Source of the DNA: Candidatus Planktophila sp.
GTDB lineage: Bacteria > Actinomycetota > Actinomycetes > Nanopelagicales > Nanopelagicaceae
Assembly (NCBI GenBank): GCA_017858325.1
Contig: JAFMBT010000006.1
Coordinates: forward strand, 17,376 to 81,375
Direction: 5' to 3'
DNA length: 64,000 nucleotides
Below the pieces are notes generated by a model, which worked only from the letters and a program-made list of their open reading frames with translations, searched no databases and was not told the origin of the DNA. Shown here in pieces: positions 53,737 to 61,491 of this stretch. Numbering within the stretch: the first letter of the stretch is position 1; each line of letters opens with the position of its first letter. A program made the position numbers and the translations under genes.

Positions 53737-54990
53737 CTAACCAATAATTTTACGTTGTGAGGCCTTGGTGGCGATGATGCGGTCATAAATATCGAGCGTT
53801 CCACGCGCTGTTGCATCCCAACCAAAGTGTGAGGCATGTTCAATTGCCCCCATAGAAAGAAGTACACGACGCTGTGGCTCTTGAATTAAGCGGGCGAGAA
53901 TAGAAGACCATGCCCGTGGATCGTGGCCATCAACAAGTACGCCAGAGATTCCATCCGCTATAGCTGTCCGAAGTCCGCCTACTGCAGTTGCAACAACCGG
54001 TGTTCCGCAGGCTTGTGCTTCAAGTGCGACAAGACCAAAACTTTCAGAGTAGCTAGGCACACAAACTAAATCTGCTGCGCGATACCACTGCGGTATTTCA
54101 ACTCGTGGCACAGGATCTAAAAACTTGACAACATCGCTAATACCAAGCCAACTCACACAATCCTTGAGTCTTTCAACTTCACCCACACCTGAACCAGATG
54201 CACCTCCCATAATGAGAGTAATCAGCTTGGGGCGAAGATGCGGTGAGTGCGAGAGCATTTCAGCAACTGCGCGAATTAAAACTTCTGGACCTTTATGGGG
54301 TTGGATACGACCAACGAAGGCTAAGACGTGTGCATCATGTGGCAGACCAACAGCTTCGCGCGCAGCTTTGCGACCAGCGCCTGCGGTAAATGTATAGAGA
54401 TCAACGCCTGGGCTCACAACGCTCACTGAATCTGGGCACGCTTGGTAGAGCGAAACAAGGCTAGCTGCTTCAGCATCAGTATTTGCAATCAAGGCATCTG
54501 CTGCTGCAACAACTTGTGACTCACCCTGCACGCGAATCATTGGCTCAGGTCGTTCACCTTCAGCTAAATTCATATTTTTTACGCGCGCCATTGTGTGCAT
54601 CGTGTGTGCAAACGGGATCGAGTATTTCTTTGCCGCTGGCATCGCAACTTTTCCGGAGAGCCAATAATGTGAGTGCAACACATCGAATTTTTCATCTTCA
54701 ACAACTGCGAGAAAAGCATCAGAGAGCGCTGGAATTAACGCCGGCAGATCTTCCTTTGTTGCATGTACTGCGCCAACATTTAAATGTCGCACGCGCACAC
54801 CCGCTGAGATTTCAACAATATCTGGAAGTTCAGAATTTTGACGACGCGTAAAGATATCTACTGAAACACCCATCGCCGCCATTCGTTCGGCGCTTTCAAC
54901 GACATAGATATTCATGCCACCAGCATCGCCAATACCTGGTTGATCCAGTGGCGATGTATGCACCATCAGCGTGGCGATGCGGGGATTCAT
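53737..54990 (-). CDS. mshA: D-inositol-3-phosphate glycosyltransferase MshA
   Basis: MshA starts mycothiol synthesis by joining UDP-GlcNAc to inositol-3-phosphate. The 417-residue GT4 enzyme has MVHTSPLDQPGIGDAGGMNIY near the start (TSPLDQPG...GGMN), HSHYWLSGKVAMP, VSPGVDLYTF, AFVGRIQPHKGPEVLIRA and the C-terminal SYSESFGLVALEAQACGTPV loop. It is somewhat shorter than mycobacterial MshA (about 480), lacking an N-terminal extension. TACCCT 6 nt before ATG 54990 predicts a leaderless start. The last-step enzyme gene mshD lies 6 kb away. Confidence 0.94.
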   Translation of the reverse strand: MNPRIATLMVHTSPLDQPGIGDAGGMNIYVVESAERMAAMGVSVDIFTRRQNSELPDIVEISAGVRVRHLNVGAVHATKEDLPALIPALSDAFLAVVEDEKFDVLHSHYWLSGKVAMPAAKKYSIPFAHTMHTMARVKNMNLAEGERPEPMIRVQGESQVVAAADALIANTDAEAASLVSLYQACPDSVSVVSPGVDLYTFTAGAGRKAAREAVGLPHDAHVLAFVGRIQPHKGPEVLIRAVAEMLSHSPHLRPKLITLIMGGASGSGVGEVERLKDCVSWLGISDVVKFLDPVPRVEIPQWYRAADLVCVPSYSESFGLVALEAQACGTPVVATAVGGLRTAIADGISGVLVDGHDPRAWSSILARLIQEPQRRVLLSMGAIEHASHFGWDATARGTLDIYDRIIATKASQRKIIG

Positions 54991-54996
54991 TGGTAA

Positions 54997-55002
54997 AGGG
55001 TA
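54997..55002 (-). promoter_or_regulatory. -10 element, leaderless promoter of mshA
   Basis: TACCCT ends 6 nt before the mshA ATG at 54990. Confidence 0.55.
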
Positions 55003-55009
55003 GAACTAA

Positions 55010-55933
55010 TTAGAAGGTTGCGCGAATAGTGCCGATTACGCGCGCCCCACCCACCACCTTTTCAGGCTCAAATGGGCTCGCAACACCGAAAGATTGTAGG
55101 CATGCGTGGGTCAAGGTGCGAAAGGGTCGCAGACTGCCATCGCTTACTTTAAATACAAAGGTACGTCCATCAGCCAGCGATGCAATCTCCACCGCCTCTG
55201 CACCATCTTTCATAAATAACCCGGGGACGTTATGCATCATCTCTGTTGTCAAACGAGAACTACCTGCAACCATCATGGGGTACGTGCGGCAGGCATCGAT
55301 CACACTCTGGTGAATCGGATCAGTAGAGATTGTGATGGCGCGAATTGCCCGCGCTAGTCCAGCAACGGTGAGAAGAAAGAGCGGAGCACCACAACCATCT
55401 GTACTTGTGAGCGTTATTCTCTCACCGGCCAAACTTTCAAGCTCTGCCTTACATGCCACCTGTAAAGGGTGTACCGGATCTAGATAATTTTCAATCGGCC
55501 AATTATTTTTCACACAGGTAAGAAGCATTGCAGCATGCTTTCCGCTGCAATTCATTGTGATGCGCGTGGCGTCTTTATCTCCCCACGCTTTACGTTCGGC
55601 TTCGCCTAATGGGCGATCAAGTGAGCATTGCAAAGCACTTTCAGTAAGCCCGGCCAACGCCAATATCTCGCGCACACCATCGATGTGCATCGCAGCCCCA
55701 GAGTGACTTGATGCAGCGAGCGCCAATAAACGCGGTTCAAGTGACAGGCCATTTCGCACCATCGCTGATGCTTGAATTGATTTAATTGTTGAACGCGGAT
55801 AAATCAAAGTATCAACATCACCGAGTTGGCGATGAATACTTCCATCTGCGTTAAGGGCTAAGAGATACCCACGGTGTGATGATTCAACGACGCCATCACG
55901 AACGTATTCAGCCAGTAGAGCATCAGTGCTCAT
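55010..55933 (-). CDS. Asparaginase II family protein
   Basis: The 307-residue protein belongs to the rhizobial/actinobacterial L-asparaginase II family (PF06089), unrelated to AnsA/AnsB. Visible motifs are ESSHRGYLLALNADGS, YPRSTIKSIQASAMV, LALAASSHSGAAMH, MNCSGKHAAMLLTC with the reactive Cys/Lys region, and LTSTDGCGAPLFLL. It would split asparagine to aspartate and ammonia in the cytosol. Its ATG overlaps the nitrobindin stop (ATGA), so the two are coupled behind the 44-residue ORF. Confidence 0.9.
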   Translation of the reverse strand: MSTDALLAEYVRDGVVESSHRGYLLALNADGSIHRQLGDVDTLIYPRSTIKSIQASAMVRNGLSLEPRLLALAASSHSGAAMHIDGVREILALAGLTESALQCSLDRPLGEAERKAWGDKDATRITMNCSGKHAAMLLTCVKNNWPIENYLDPVHPLQVACKAELESLAGERITLTSTDGCGAPLFLLTVAGLARAIRAITISTDPIHQSVIDACRTYPMMVAGSSRLTTEMMHNVPGLFMKDGAEAVEIASLADGRTFVFKVSDGSLRPFRTLTHACLQSFGVASPFEPEKVVGGARVIGTIRATF

Positions 55934-56430
55934 TCGCTCTGCCGTTCTAGCGATGACCAGATATGTGCTTGCAATTCTTGTCCTTCTGCTGCCATGTCAT
56001 AGGCAAAGAACAATTCACCTGCCACAAGACCATAGAGACGCACACCTGCTGTCACAATTTTTGCAGATGGCGCGGAATACCCTTGATCCATCACCAGTTG
56101 AATCTTTGGACCATCAAATTGTCCGACCCATCCTTCTGTGATCCCAGTTGAATGTGAAATGTTGACCTCTAAAACGTTATTTGGCTTTACCCGCCAGAAA
56201 CCAGTTTCAGATGCGGCTGGGCGGACGATGTCACCGTTTTCATCGATAATCCATGAGCGCGAGTAGTAGCTCATAAAGGGGCGTCCATCATGGTTAAAGA
56301 CAACTTCGTGTGCGTATTCAAAGGTATCGATCGTTGGATATTCACCGCGACCTTTGCCGCGCCATGTGCCGATCATCCATGCCAGCGGATTGAGATCAGG
56401 GTGTAGACCTTCGGGAATAGTAAAGACCAT
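55930..56430 (-). CDS. Nitrobindin-type heme-binding beta-barrel protein
   Basis: This 166-residue lipocalin-like protein has the nitrobindin signature GTWRGKGRGEYPTI near the N-terminus and the C-terminal segment QAHIWSSLERQ, whose His corresponds to the proximal heme ligand. Nitrobindins bind ferric heme and can isomerise peroxynitrite to nitrate. It is related to Rv0813c/Rv2717c; in mycobacteria Rv0813c likewise lies near ygfZ (Rv0811c) and the sulfurtransferase genes. Its ATG overlaps the stop of the upstream 44-residue ORF as TAATG and its stop overlaps the asparaginase start. Confidence 0.88.
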   Translation of the reverse strand: MVFTIPEGLHPDLNPLAWMIGTWRGKGRGEYPTIDTFEYAHEVVFNHDGRPFMSYYSRSWIIDENGDIVRPAASETGFWRVKPNNVLEVNISHSTGITEGWVGQFDGPKIQLVMDQGYSAPSAKIVTAGVRLYGLVAGELFFAYDMAAEGQELQAHIWSSLERQSE

Positions 56431-56564
56431 TACATTCTGCCTCTCTTATATGTACGAGGATTCTGCGCCTGCGACTGGCGATACGAACGAAGACCAAGAG
56501 ATATTAAAGCGATCGAAGCCAACACTGCGACGACGCCAACGGCTGCAACAGTGATCGTCTCCAT
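56430..56564 (-). CDS. 44-residue single-helix membrane protein
   Basis: I do not recognise the family. The product has one membrane helix starting near residue 3 (TVAAVGVVAVLASIALISLG) and a hydrophilic, basic tail (RSYRQSQAQNPRTYKRGRM), so the tail should face the cytoplasm. Its TAA overlaps the nitrobindin ATG as TAATG. A TACTCT box lies 7 nt before the ATG, the same leaderless signal as at large genes nearby, so it is probably the first gene of the operon with nitrobindin and asparaginase. It may recruit nitrobindin to the membrane; this is speculative. Confidence 0.65.
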   Translation of the reverse strand: METITVAAVGVVAVLASIALISLGLRSYRQSQAQNPRTYKRGRM

Positions 56565-56571
56565 AGGTAGA

Positions 56572-56577
56572 AGAGTA
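56572..56577 (-). promoter_or_regulatory. -10 element before the 44-residue ORF-nitrobindin operon
   Basis: TACTCT ends 7 nt before the ATG at 56564, supporting that very short gene. Confidence 0.55.
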
Positions 56578-56584
56578 ACGATGA

Positions 56585-57490
56585 TTAGACAGGAACTATT
56601 ACTTGCTGCGCCGCGCTTACGCCACCCACTGTCAGTGTTGCTTCCACTGGCGTGGTTCGTTTGATGACGGCTAGGGCGATCGGCCCAAGTTCGTGATGGC
56701 GGGCGACGGTTCCAAGGAATCCAACAGTGACGCCATTGTTTTCAACTGGAGTACCAGGATTTGGCATCACCACAGCGCTTCCATCAAGGTGCAACATCAC
56801 GAGGCGACGCGGTGGGTTTCCTAGATTAAAAATCTTTGCCACAGTTTCTTGTCCACGATAGCAACCTTTATTCATATGAACAGCGCCACCCAATACACCG
56901 AGTTCATTAGGAATTGATTTGTGGTCGGTATCAAAACCAATACGTGGTCGCCCAGCTGCAACGCGCAGCGCATCAAGTGCCCAAGTACCCACCTGCATTG
57001 CATGTGTGCCAAAGGCGGTACGCATCTCAGCTAACTCTTTGCGCGGAACAAGTGCGTACGGCCCACCGAGTGCGGTTGCAGCACCAGGTGCGCGCAAGAG
57101 CGCGAATTCTTCGCTGGCATCGCGTACCTCAACTTGGCGGGTGAAGATCATCTTGCTTAAGTATGCAAGTAAACCTTCACAGTAATCTGGTGCGATAACT
57201 AACCATGAGGTTGATCCATCATCGACAAGTAAGAATTGATATTCAACATGGCCACGTGGATCTAAGACCATCACATCAACCCATTCACCGGCAGGAAGTG
57301 CTGATAAATGCTGCGTCGTCACATCGTGTAACCAGGTCAGGCGATCCACACCTGCAACGGCAATAATTTTTAAGTGCGAGAGATCTGCCCAAGCAGTGCC
57401 TGCTTCAAGTGCGCGCTGTTCTTTATTGGGTTCACCAAAGTGCCAGATGGCACCTTTATCAGGGCCCTCTTCTACAAATACAGCGGTCAT
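56585..57490 (-). CDS. ygfZ: YgfZ/GcvT-like folate-binding protein for Fe-S cluster enzymes
   Basis: YgfZ binds tetrahydrofolate and helps assemble or repair Fe-S enzymes. The 301-residue protein has the family signature NKGCYRGQETVAKI, with the conserved Cys, plus LTWLHDVTTQHLSALPAG and RPRIGFDTDHKSIPNELG in the GcvT-like fold. It follows the Fur gene by 16 nt on the same strand. Location next to sulfurtransferase and nitrobindin genes is shared with mycobacteria (Rv0811c). Confidence 0.92.
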   Translation of the reverse strand: MTAVFVEEGPDKGAIWHFGEPNKEQRALEAGTAWADLSHLKIIAVAGVDRLTWLHDVTTQHLSALPAGEWVDVMVLDPRGHVEYQFLLVDDGSTSWLVIAPDYCEGLLAYLSKMIFTRQVEVRDASEEFALLRAPGAATALGGPYALVPRKELAEMRTAFGTHAMQVGTWALDALRVAAGRPRIGFDTDHKSIPNELGVLGGAVHMNKGCYRGQETVAKIFNLGNPPRRLVMLHLDGSAVVMPNPGTPVENNGVTVGFLGTVARHHELGPIALAVIKRTTPVEATLTVGGVSAAQQVIVPV

Positions 57491-57506
57491 ATGCTTAAGT
57501 GTAGAA

Positions 57507-57917
57507 CTACTTCTCTACACATGCTGCGCAGGTGCCGTAGACCGCAAAGTGCGTGACATCTGTCTTAAATCCATAATCATCAGCCAAGTTCTGCACGAAA
57601 TTCGCTGCCGCATCAATCGGTGCATCACCCACCGATCCGCATTTTCCGCAGACAAGGTGTAGATGCGTCAGCTCTTCGGCTGCGTGATAGGTAGCCCCAC
57701 CATGACCAAGGTGTGTGTGCTGAACAAGGCCAACATTTTCCAGAGTTTCTAGGTTGCGATAGACAGTTGAAAGATTGATACCCGGATGCGTTTGGCGCAC
57801 ACGTTCTGCCACCTCTTCCGGTGTTGCATGTCCAAGTGCACGAACAGCAGAAAGCACAAGCTCTCGCTGTGGTGTCAGGCGCAGGCCCTTATCGCGTAAT
57901 TCGTGCTGTTCTGCCAT
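57507..57917 (-). CDS. Fur-family metal-responsive repressor
   Basis: This 136-residue dimeric repressor has the winged-helix region LTPQRELVLSAVRALGHATPEEV and GINLSTVYRNLETLENVGLV, the regulatory-site His-rich motif HLVCGKCG and the second zinc pair CAAC at the C-terminus, giving a CxxC...CxxC structural zinc site. Fur, Zur or PerR identity cannot be settled; the HLHLVC motif is seen in Zur/FurB as well as Fur. It sits 27 nt after DUF1416, at the end of the sulfur operon and before ygfZ. Confidence 0.9.
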   Translation of the reverse strand: MAEQHELRDKGLRLTPQRELVLSAVRALGHATPEEVAERVRQTHPGINLSTVYRNLETLENVGLVQHTHLGHGGATYHAAEELTHLHLVCGKCGSVGDAPIDAAANFVQNLADDYGFKTDVTHFAVYGTCAACVEK

Positions 57918-57944
57918 GAGTGAATCCTAACCGTTGAAAGTGTG

Positions 57945-58283
57945 TCAGAGAGTAATGACTAGATCGACCGGAGTTCCTTGAGTTGCAGAAACCTTTTGCT
58001 CCACTCGTGCACCGTGAGCTTGTATCACCAGTGTCCATGATCCAGGAGCTGCAAAGAATCGGAATTGGCCGCCCTTATTTGTTGGTACTTCTGCAGTGAA
58101 CTCGCCGGAGGAATCCAGAAGCCTGACATGAGCTCTCTCAACGGGTGAACCATTTGGAACTCCTGTTGCATCAGCTTGAGTCGACTCACCATCGCGCAGG
58201 ATTACACCTTGGATCACAGTTTGTTTCGAAAGATCAACGCCAGCTAACGATGGACCTCCAGGAGTTGCACCGCAGGTGCGCAT
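57945..58283 (-). CDS. DUF1416 (SseC-like) protein
   Basis: The 112-residue protein matches the actinobacterial DUF1416/SseC family: TCGATPGGPSLAGVDLSKQ, TVIQGVILR, ERAHVRLLDSSGEFTAEVPT, GGQFRFFAAPGSW. It is a small beta-sandwich with one conserved Cys near the N-terminus, always found with the CysA/SseA thiosulfate sulfurtransferase (Rv0814c beside Rv0815c). Role unknown, probably in sulfur transfer. It follows the sulfurtransferase by 6 nt. Confidence 0.9.
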   Translation of the reverse strand: MRTCGATPGGPSLAGVDLSKQTVIQGVILRDGESTQADATGVPNGSPVERAHVRLLDSSGEFTAEVPTNKGGQFRFFAAPGSWTLVIQAHGARVEQKVSATQGTPVDLVITL

Positions 58284-58289
58284 GAACTC

Positions 58290-59123
58290 TTACGCGCCTA
58301 CTGCAACTGGTACGCCAACTAATGAACCGTATTCAGTCCATGAGCCGTCATAGTTCTTTACATTTTCCACGTTAAGTAATTCGTGAAGTACAAACCATGA
58401 GAAAGCAGAGCGTTCACCAATACGGCAGTAGGCAATGGTTTCCTTGCTTAAATCAACTCCAGCAGCTGCATAGATATCACGGAGTTCAGCATCTGACTTA
58501 AATGTCCCATCTTCATTTGCCGCCTTTGACCACGGGATGTTCTTCGCACTCGGGATATGTCCCTTGATCTGTCCACCTTCTTGAGGAAGGTGAGCTGGAG
58601 CTGCAAGTTCACCCGAGAACTCCGCTGGGGAGCGGACGTCAACGATATTCTTGGTTCCAATCGCTGCCACAACTTCATCGCGGAAAGATCGGATTGAGTT
58701 ATCGCGCTCTCGAGCAACATAACGAGTTGCCGTGCGAGTTGGAACTGCGCTCACAAGTGGAAGACCTTTGAGCTCCCAGAGCTTGCGTCCACCGTCGAGC
58801 AAGCGAACATCGTGGTGTCCGTAAATCTTGAAATACCAGAATGCATAGGTGGCAAACCAGTTATTATTGCCGCCGTAGAGAACAACTGTAGAGTCATTTG
58901 AGATCCCATTCTTTGAAAGGAGCGCCTCAAACTTCTCTTTCGAGATCAGGTCACGAATGAGCCCATCTTGGAGATCATCGCGCCAATGAAAGGTAATCGC
59001 CCCTTCAATATGGCCACCTTGATACAAGGTGGTGTCTTCATCTACTTCTACTAAAACCACAGAAGAGTTATTGAGGTTTTCAAGAACCCAATCGGTAGAG
59101 ACAAGAGTTTTTTCTCGTGACAT
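58290..59123 (-). CDS. Thiosulfate/3-mercaptopyruvate sulfurtransferase (rhodanese, CysA/SseA type)
   Basis: This 277-residue two-domain rhodanese moves sulfane sulfur from thiosulfate to thiols. The C-terminal active-site loop is AYCRIGERSAFSWF with the reactive Cys; the sequence also has VSTDWVLENLNN, GGHIEGAITFHW and the NIVDVRSPAEFSGE helix. Mycobacterial CysA2/CysA3 are the closest known group. It lies 40 nt after DUF4395 and 6 nt before DUF1416 in the sulfur operon headed by a leader peptide. Confidence 0.94.
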   Translation of the reverse strand: MSREKTLVSTDWVLENLNNSSVVLVEVDEDTTLYQGGHIEGAITFHWRDDLQDGLIRDLISKEKFEALLSKNGISNDSTVVLYGGNNNWFATYAFWYFKIYGHHDVRLLDGGRKLWELKGLPLVSAVPTRTATRYVARERDNSIRSFRDEVVAAIGTKNIVDVRSPAEFSGELAAPAHLPQEGGQIKGHIPSAKNIPWSKAANEDGTFKSDAELRDIYAAAGVDLSKETIAYCRIGERSAFSWFVLHELLNVENVKNYDGSWTEYGSLVGVPVAVGA

Positions 59124-59163
59124 GGATATACCTTTCTAAAGTTGGAGCAAGGGGACAAATCAA

Positions 59164-59601
59164 CTAGGCCTTACGGATGCGAACCAGGATGAGATAAACC
59201 TGGCAGCCAAGGCAGAAATCAAATGCTGCATTAAGAAATGCGGCAGCTAAGGCAAAGGCAACCGCCACAGTAAAGACCACTGAAGTTCCGATCGCAGCAC
59301 CAACTACTGCAACGAGTGCGAAGGCGAGGCCAATCAATTGTGCAAACTTAGGTGGTCGCACATCTTCGGTACGAAGCGGTGACTTCAAGCGCGGCTTGAT
59401 CAATGAGCGATAGATGAAGGCATACGGTGTGAACTGTGGACCCTTAGTTGCACCGATTGCAAAGACAACCGCTTGAAAAGCGATCACCCAGATTGATTCG
59501 GTGACAAGTGCTAACGCTAAAACTAGCGTTGTGATCACAGCCGAGAATCTTGGACCACGAGCATCTATTTCAATTGTCTTTACTGAAGTTACTGAACTCA
59601 T
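59164..59601 (-). CDS. DUF4395 membrane protein
   Basis: The 145-residue protein has about four membrane helices. The pattern FSAVITTLVLALALVTES and GPQFTPYAFIYRSLIKPRL, then PPKFAQLIGLAFA and AAFLNAAFDFCLGCQVYLIL, matches DUF4395, which accompanies sulfurtransferase and thioredoxin genes in Actinobacteria. The CLGC cysteine pair at the C-terminal helix is conserved and may handle sulfur. GAGG precedes the ATG. It is the first structural gene after the leader peptide. Confidence 0.88.
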   Translation of the reverse strand: MSSVTSVKTIEIDARGPRFSAVITTLVLALALVTESIWVIAFQAVVFAIGATKGPQFTPYAFIYRSLIKPRLKSPLRTEDVRPPKFAQLIGLAFALVAVVGAAIGTSVVFTVAVAFALAAAFLNAAFDFCLGCQVYLILVRIRKA

Positions 59602-59651
59602 TTTTTCCTCTTTTTGTCGTCGAATGAATAATTGTTTTTAAGTTGCAACAA

Positions 59652-59735
59652 TTACATTTGACACAAAGCACCGGCTAAGCGTCCGTAGTCAATGACTCGG
59701 CGCTTGGTAAATAAGCCAGTAGAGATGCGTTGCAT
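59652..59735 (-). CDS. 27-residue leader peptide of the sulfur operon (cysteine-type attenuator candidate)
   Basis: The peptide starts MQRISTGLFTK and ends RRVIDYGRLAGALCQM. This matches the conserved actinobacterial leader-peptide pattern LTxRRxVDLxRxASAxC found upstream of sulfur genes, with one Cys two codons before the end. TACACT 6 nt before the ATG predicts a leaderless mRNA, as for the cysteine-responsive short ORFs of mycobacteria. A short AATTGTT...AACAATT stem (7 bp) lies just after the stop, and the DUF4395 gene starts 50 nt further. A role in sensing charged tRNA-Cys is inferred from family and position. Confidence 0.75.
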   Translation of the reverse strand: MQRISTGLFTKRRVIDYGRLAGALCQM

Positions 59736-59741
59736 GAGATA

Positions 59742-59747
59742 AGTGTA
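59742..59747 (-). promoter_or_regulatory. -10 element of the leader peptide-sulfur operon
   Basis: TACACT ends 6 nt before the leader-peptide ATG at 59735. It lies between the thioredoxin stop and the peptide. Confidence 0.6.
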
Positions 59748-59811
59748 AAGAAGGTTACGTGAAGTGGCTACTTGCAAAGACTTCGCAGAAAGCGCAGGCA
59801 GTGAGCGCGAA

Positions 59812-60225
59812 TTACTGAACGGCAGCTACGGCTGTGAGCACTTGGCTGCGCTTAGGCGTACCCATCGCGCGCCCGACCTCGGTGCCATCACGATTAAGGA
59901 AGAGCGTGGTAGGCGTCGAGAGAATATTGAGCTGACGTACAAGTTCTAGATGTGATTCGGCATCGATATGTACGTATTCCACATCAGGCATCGTCTGCAC
60001 CATCTGCTCGAGAAGCACACGAGTTGCCCGACAAGGTGAACAGAAGGCAGATGAGAACTGCACCATCGTGACACGCTCGCCGAGCGCGATACCAATCTGA
60101 TCAGGGGTCAATCGTGGGCCGTCGACTGTTTTTCTACGGCGAAATTCTCCGCGGGTACGGCGAAACCAGATTCCAAATACGCTCGCTGCTGCCAATACGG
60201 CAAGGAGTGGAAGTAGTGATTTCAC
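59812..60225 (-). CDS. Membrane-anchored thioredoxin-family protein
   Basis: The 137-residue protein has an N-terminal membrane helix (LLPLLAVLAAASVFGIWF), a basic linker and a thioredoxin fold with the redox motif in FCSPCRATRVLLEQM (CxPC type, CSPC) and the cis-Pro in STPTTLFLN. It is preceded by GAGGA and starts with GTG. Rv0816c (ThiX) is the mycobacterial equivalent in the same neighbourhood. It may reduce partners of the sulfurtransferase system. It is divergent from the glnR-like gene. Confidence 0.9.
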   Translation of the reverse strand: MKSLLPLLAVLAAASVFGIWFRRTRGEFRRRKTVDGPRLTPDQIGIALGERVTMVQFSSAFCSPCRATRVLLEQMVQTMPDVEYVHIDAESHLELVRQLNILSTPTTLFLNRDGTEVGRAMGTPKRSQVLTAVAAVQ

Positions 60226-60304
60226 AAGAGTATCCTCGCCTACTTAGGAGAAGTTAGCCAATCAGAGGCTAGACCTTAGGCGCAATAAGAATGAGCGGTG
60301 TGAG

Positions 60305-61018
60305 ATGGCAAAGGTATTGCTATTAACGAACTCCGCTGGCGCCAGCGCGCACGTTCTTCCAGCGCTCGGACTTTTACAACATACGATCAAAATTCTTCCG
60401 CTCGAGGCATCTGTTCTTATCGATGCACCTGTAATGGATCTGGTCTTTATCGATGCTCGAACCGATCTTCCTAACGTCAAAAGTTTTTCTAAGTTGTTAA
60501 CCACAACTGGGGTAAGTGCACCTGTGATAGCAATTACAACTGAAGGTGGCCTTAGCGCATTCACATCCGAGTGGGGTGTTGATGATGTAATCCTCGATAC
60601 AGCAGGACCTGCCGAAATCGAAGCGCGTATTCGCATTGCAATTGGTCGACGCGATGATGCACACCTGGCAAGTGATCCAACTGCTCATGAAATTCGCCAA
60701 GGTGATGTTGTCATTGATGAGAACACCTACACCGCAAAAATAAAAGGTCGCTCACTCGATCTCACCTTTAAAGAATTTGAATTACTCAAGCACTTCGCCC
60801 AACACCCCGGCCGCGTCTTTACACGCGCGCAGTTATTGCAAGAGATCTGGGGCTATGACTATTTCGGTGGCACGCGCACCGTTGATGTTCACATTCGTCG
60901 CCTGCGTTCAAAGCTCGGCCCGGAATTTGAATCAATTATCGGAACTGTCCGCAACGTTGGTTATCGCTTCACCCTTCCTTCGAATGGAAAAGATAGTCCT
61001 GTATCTGAGCGCATCTAA
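60305..61018 (+). CDS. glnR: GlnR-like orphan OmpR-family response regulator
   Basis: The 237-residue protein has an atypical receiver domain (residues 1-115; the phosphorylation-site Asp lies in [11 protein letters not shown], but the acidic pair at the start is absent) and a C-terminal winged helix with [43 protein letters not shown] and the family end [11 protein letters not shown]. This combination matches GlnR (Rv0818), the nitrogen regulator of Actinobacteria that works without a kinase. Its stop overlaps the mshD start (TAATG), as the two genes adjoin in mycobacteria (Rv0818-Rv0819). Confidence 0.9.
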   Translation: MAKVLLLTNSAGASAHVLPALGLLQHTIKILPLEASVLIDAPVMDLVFIDARTDLPNVKSFSKLLTTTGVSAPVIAITTEGGLSAFTSEWGVDDVILDTAGPAEIEARIRIAIGRRDDAHLASDPTAHEIRQGDVVIDENTYTAKIKGRSLDLTFKEFELLKHFAQHPGRVFTRAQLLQEIWGYDYFGGTRTVDVHIRRLRSKLGPEFESIIGTVRNVGYRFTLPSNGKDSPVSERI

Positions 61019-61491
61019 TGCGCCACATTCTCAAGATTTATCGCTCACTTAGCGATCTGCTTCCAACCACAAAGCAAGATTTTGAAATTCGCACCTTCGA
61101 TCCTGCCAAAGATAAAGAACGTTGGCTTGCACTGAATAACAAGATATTTGCCCACCATCCTGACCAAGGTAATTGGGTCATGCAGGATCTTGAGAACCGA
61201 ATGGCAGAGAACTGGTTTGATCCATCAGGTTTCTTCCTCGCCACAAAAAACGATGAAATAGTTGGTTTTGTCTGGACTAAGATCCATCAAGATATCGTCA
61301 ACCAAGATCCAGTTGGTGAGCTCTACGTCGTTGGCGTAGACCCCGACCATTCGCATCAAGGTATTGGCCGTGCTGTCTCTATTATTGCGATCAATTACCT
61401 AGTTACAAAGGGCTTAAAACATTCCATGCTCTACGTAGACGCCAATAATGAGGCCGGCAAAGGCCTCTACACCTCACTCGGCTTTAATTAG
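61018..61491 (+). CDS. mshD: Single-domain mycothiol synthase MshD-like acetyltransferase
   Basis: MshD acetylates Cys-GlcN-Ins to mycothiol. Normal MshD has two GNAT domains in about 300 residues; this one has 157 and matches only the C-terminal, catalytic domain: RTFDPAKDKERWLALNNKIF, HHPDQGNW, WFDPSGFFLA, FVWTKIHQD, the conserved Glu in GELYVVGVDPD, the acetyl-CoA loop QGIGRA and DANNEAGKGLYTSLGF with the conserved Tyr. The N-terminal domain is gone, with no room for it, because the ATG overlaps the glnR stop by one base. Whether it still makes mycothiol is untested; mshA is present. Confidence 0.8.
   Translation: MRHILKIYRSLSDLLPTTKQDFEIRTFDPAKDKERWLALNNKIFAHHPDQGNWVMQDLENRMAENWFDPSGFFLATKNDEIVGFVWTKIHQDIVNQDPVGELYVVGVDPDHSHQGIGRAVSIIAINYLVTKGLKHSMLYVDANNEAGKGLYTSLGFN

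Noticed and set aside
61018..61491. Short MshD as a frameshift or assembly artefact
   Set aside because: The N-terminal half would have to lie where glnR is intact and overlaps the mshD start by one base, so no broken half is present.
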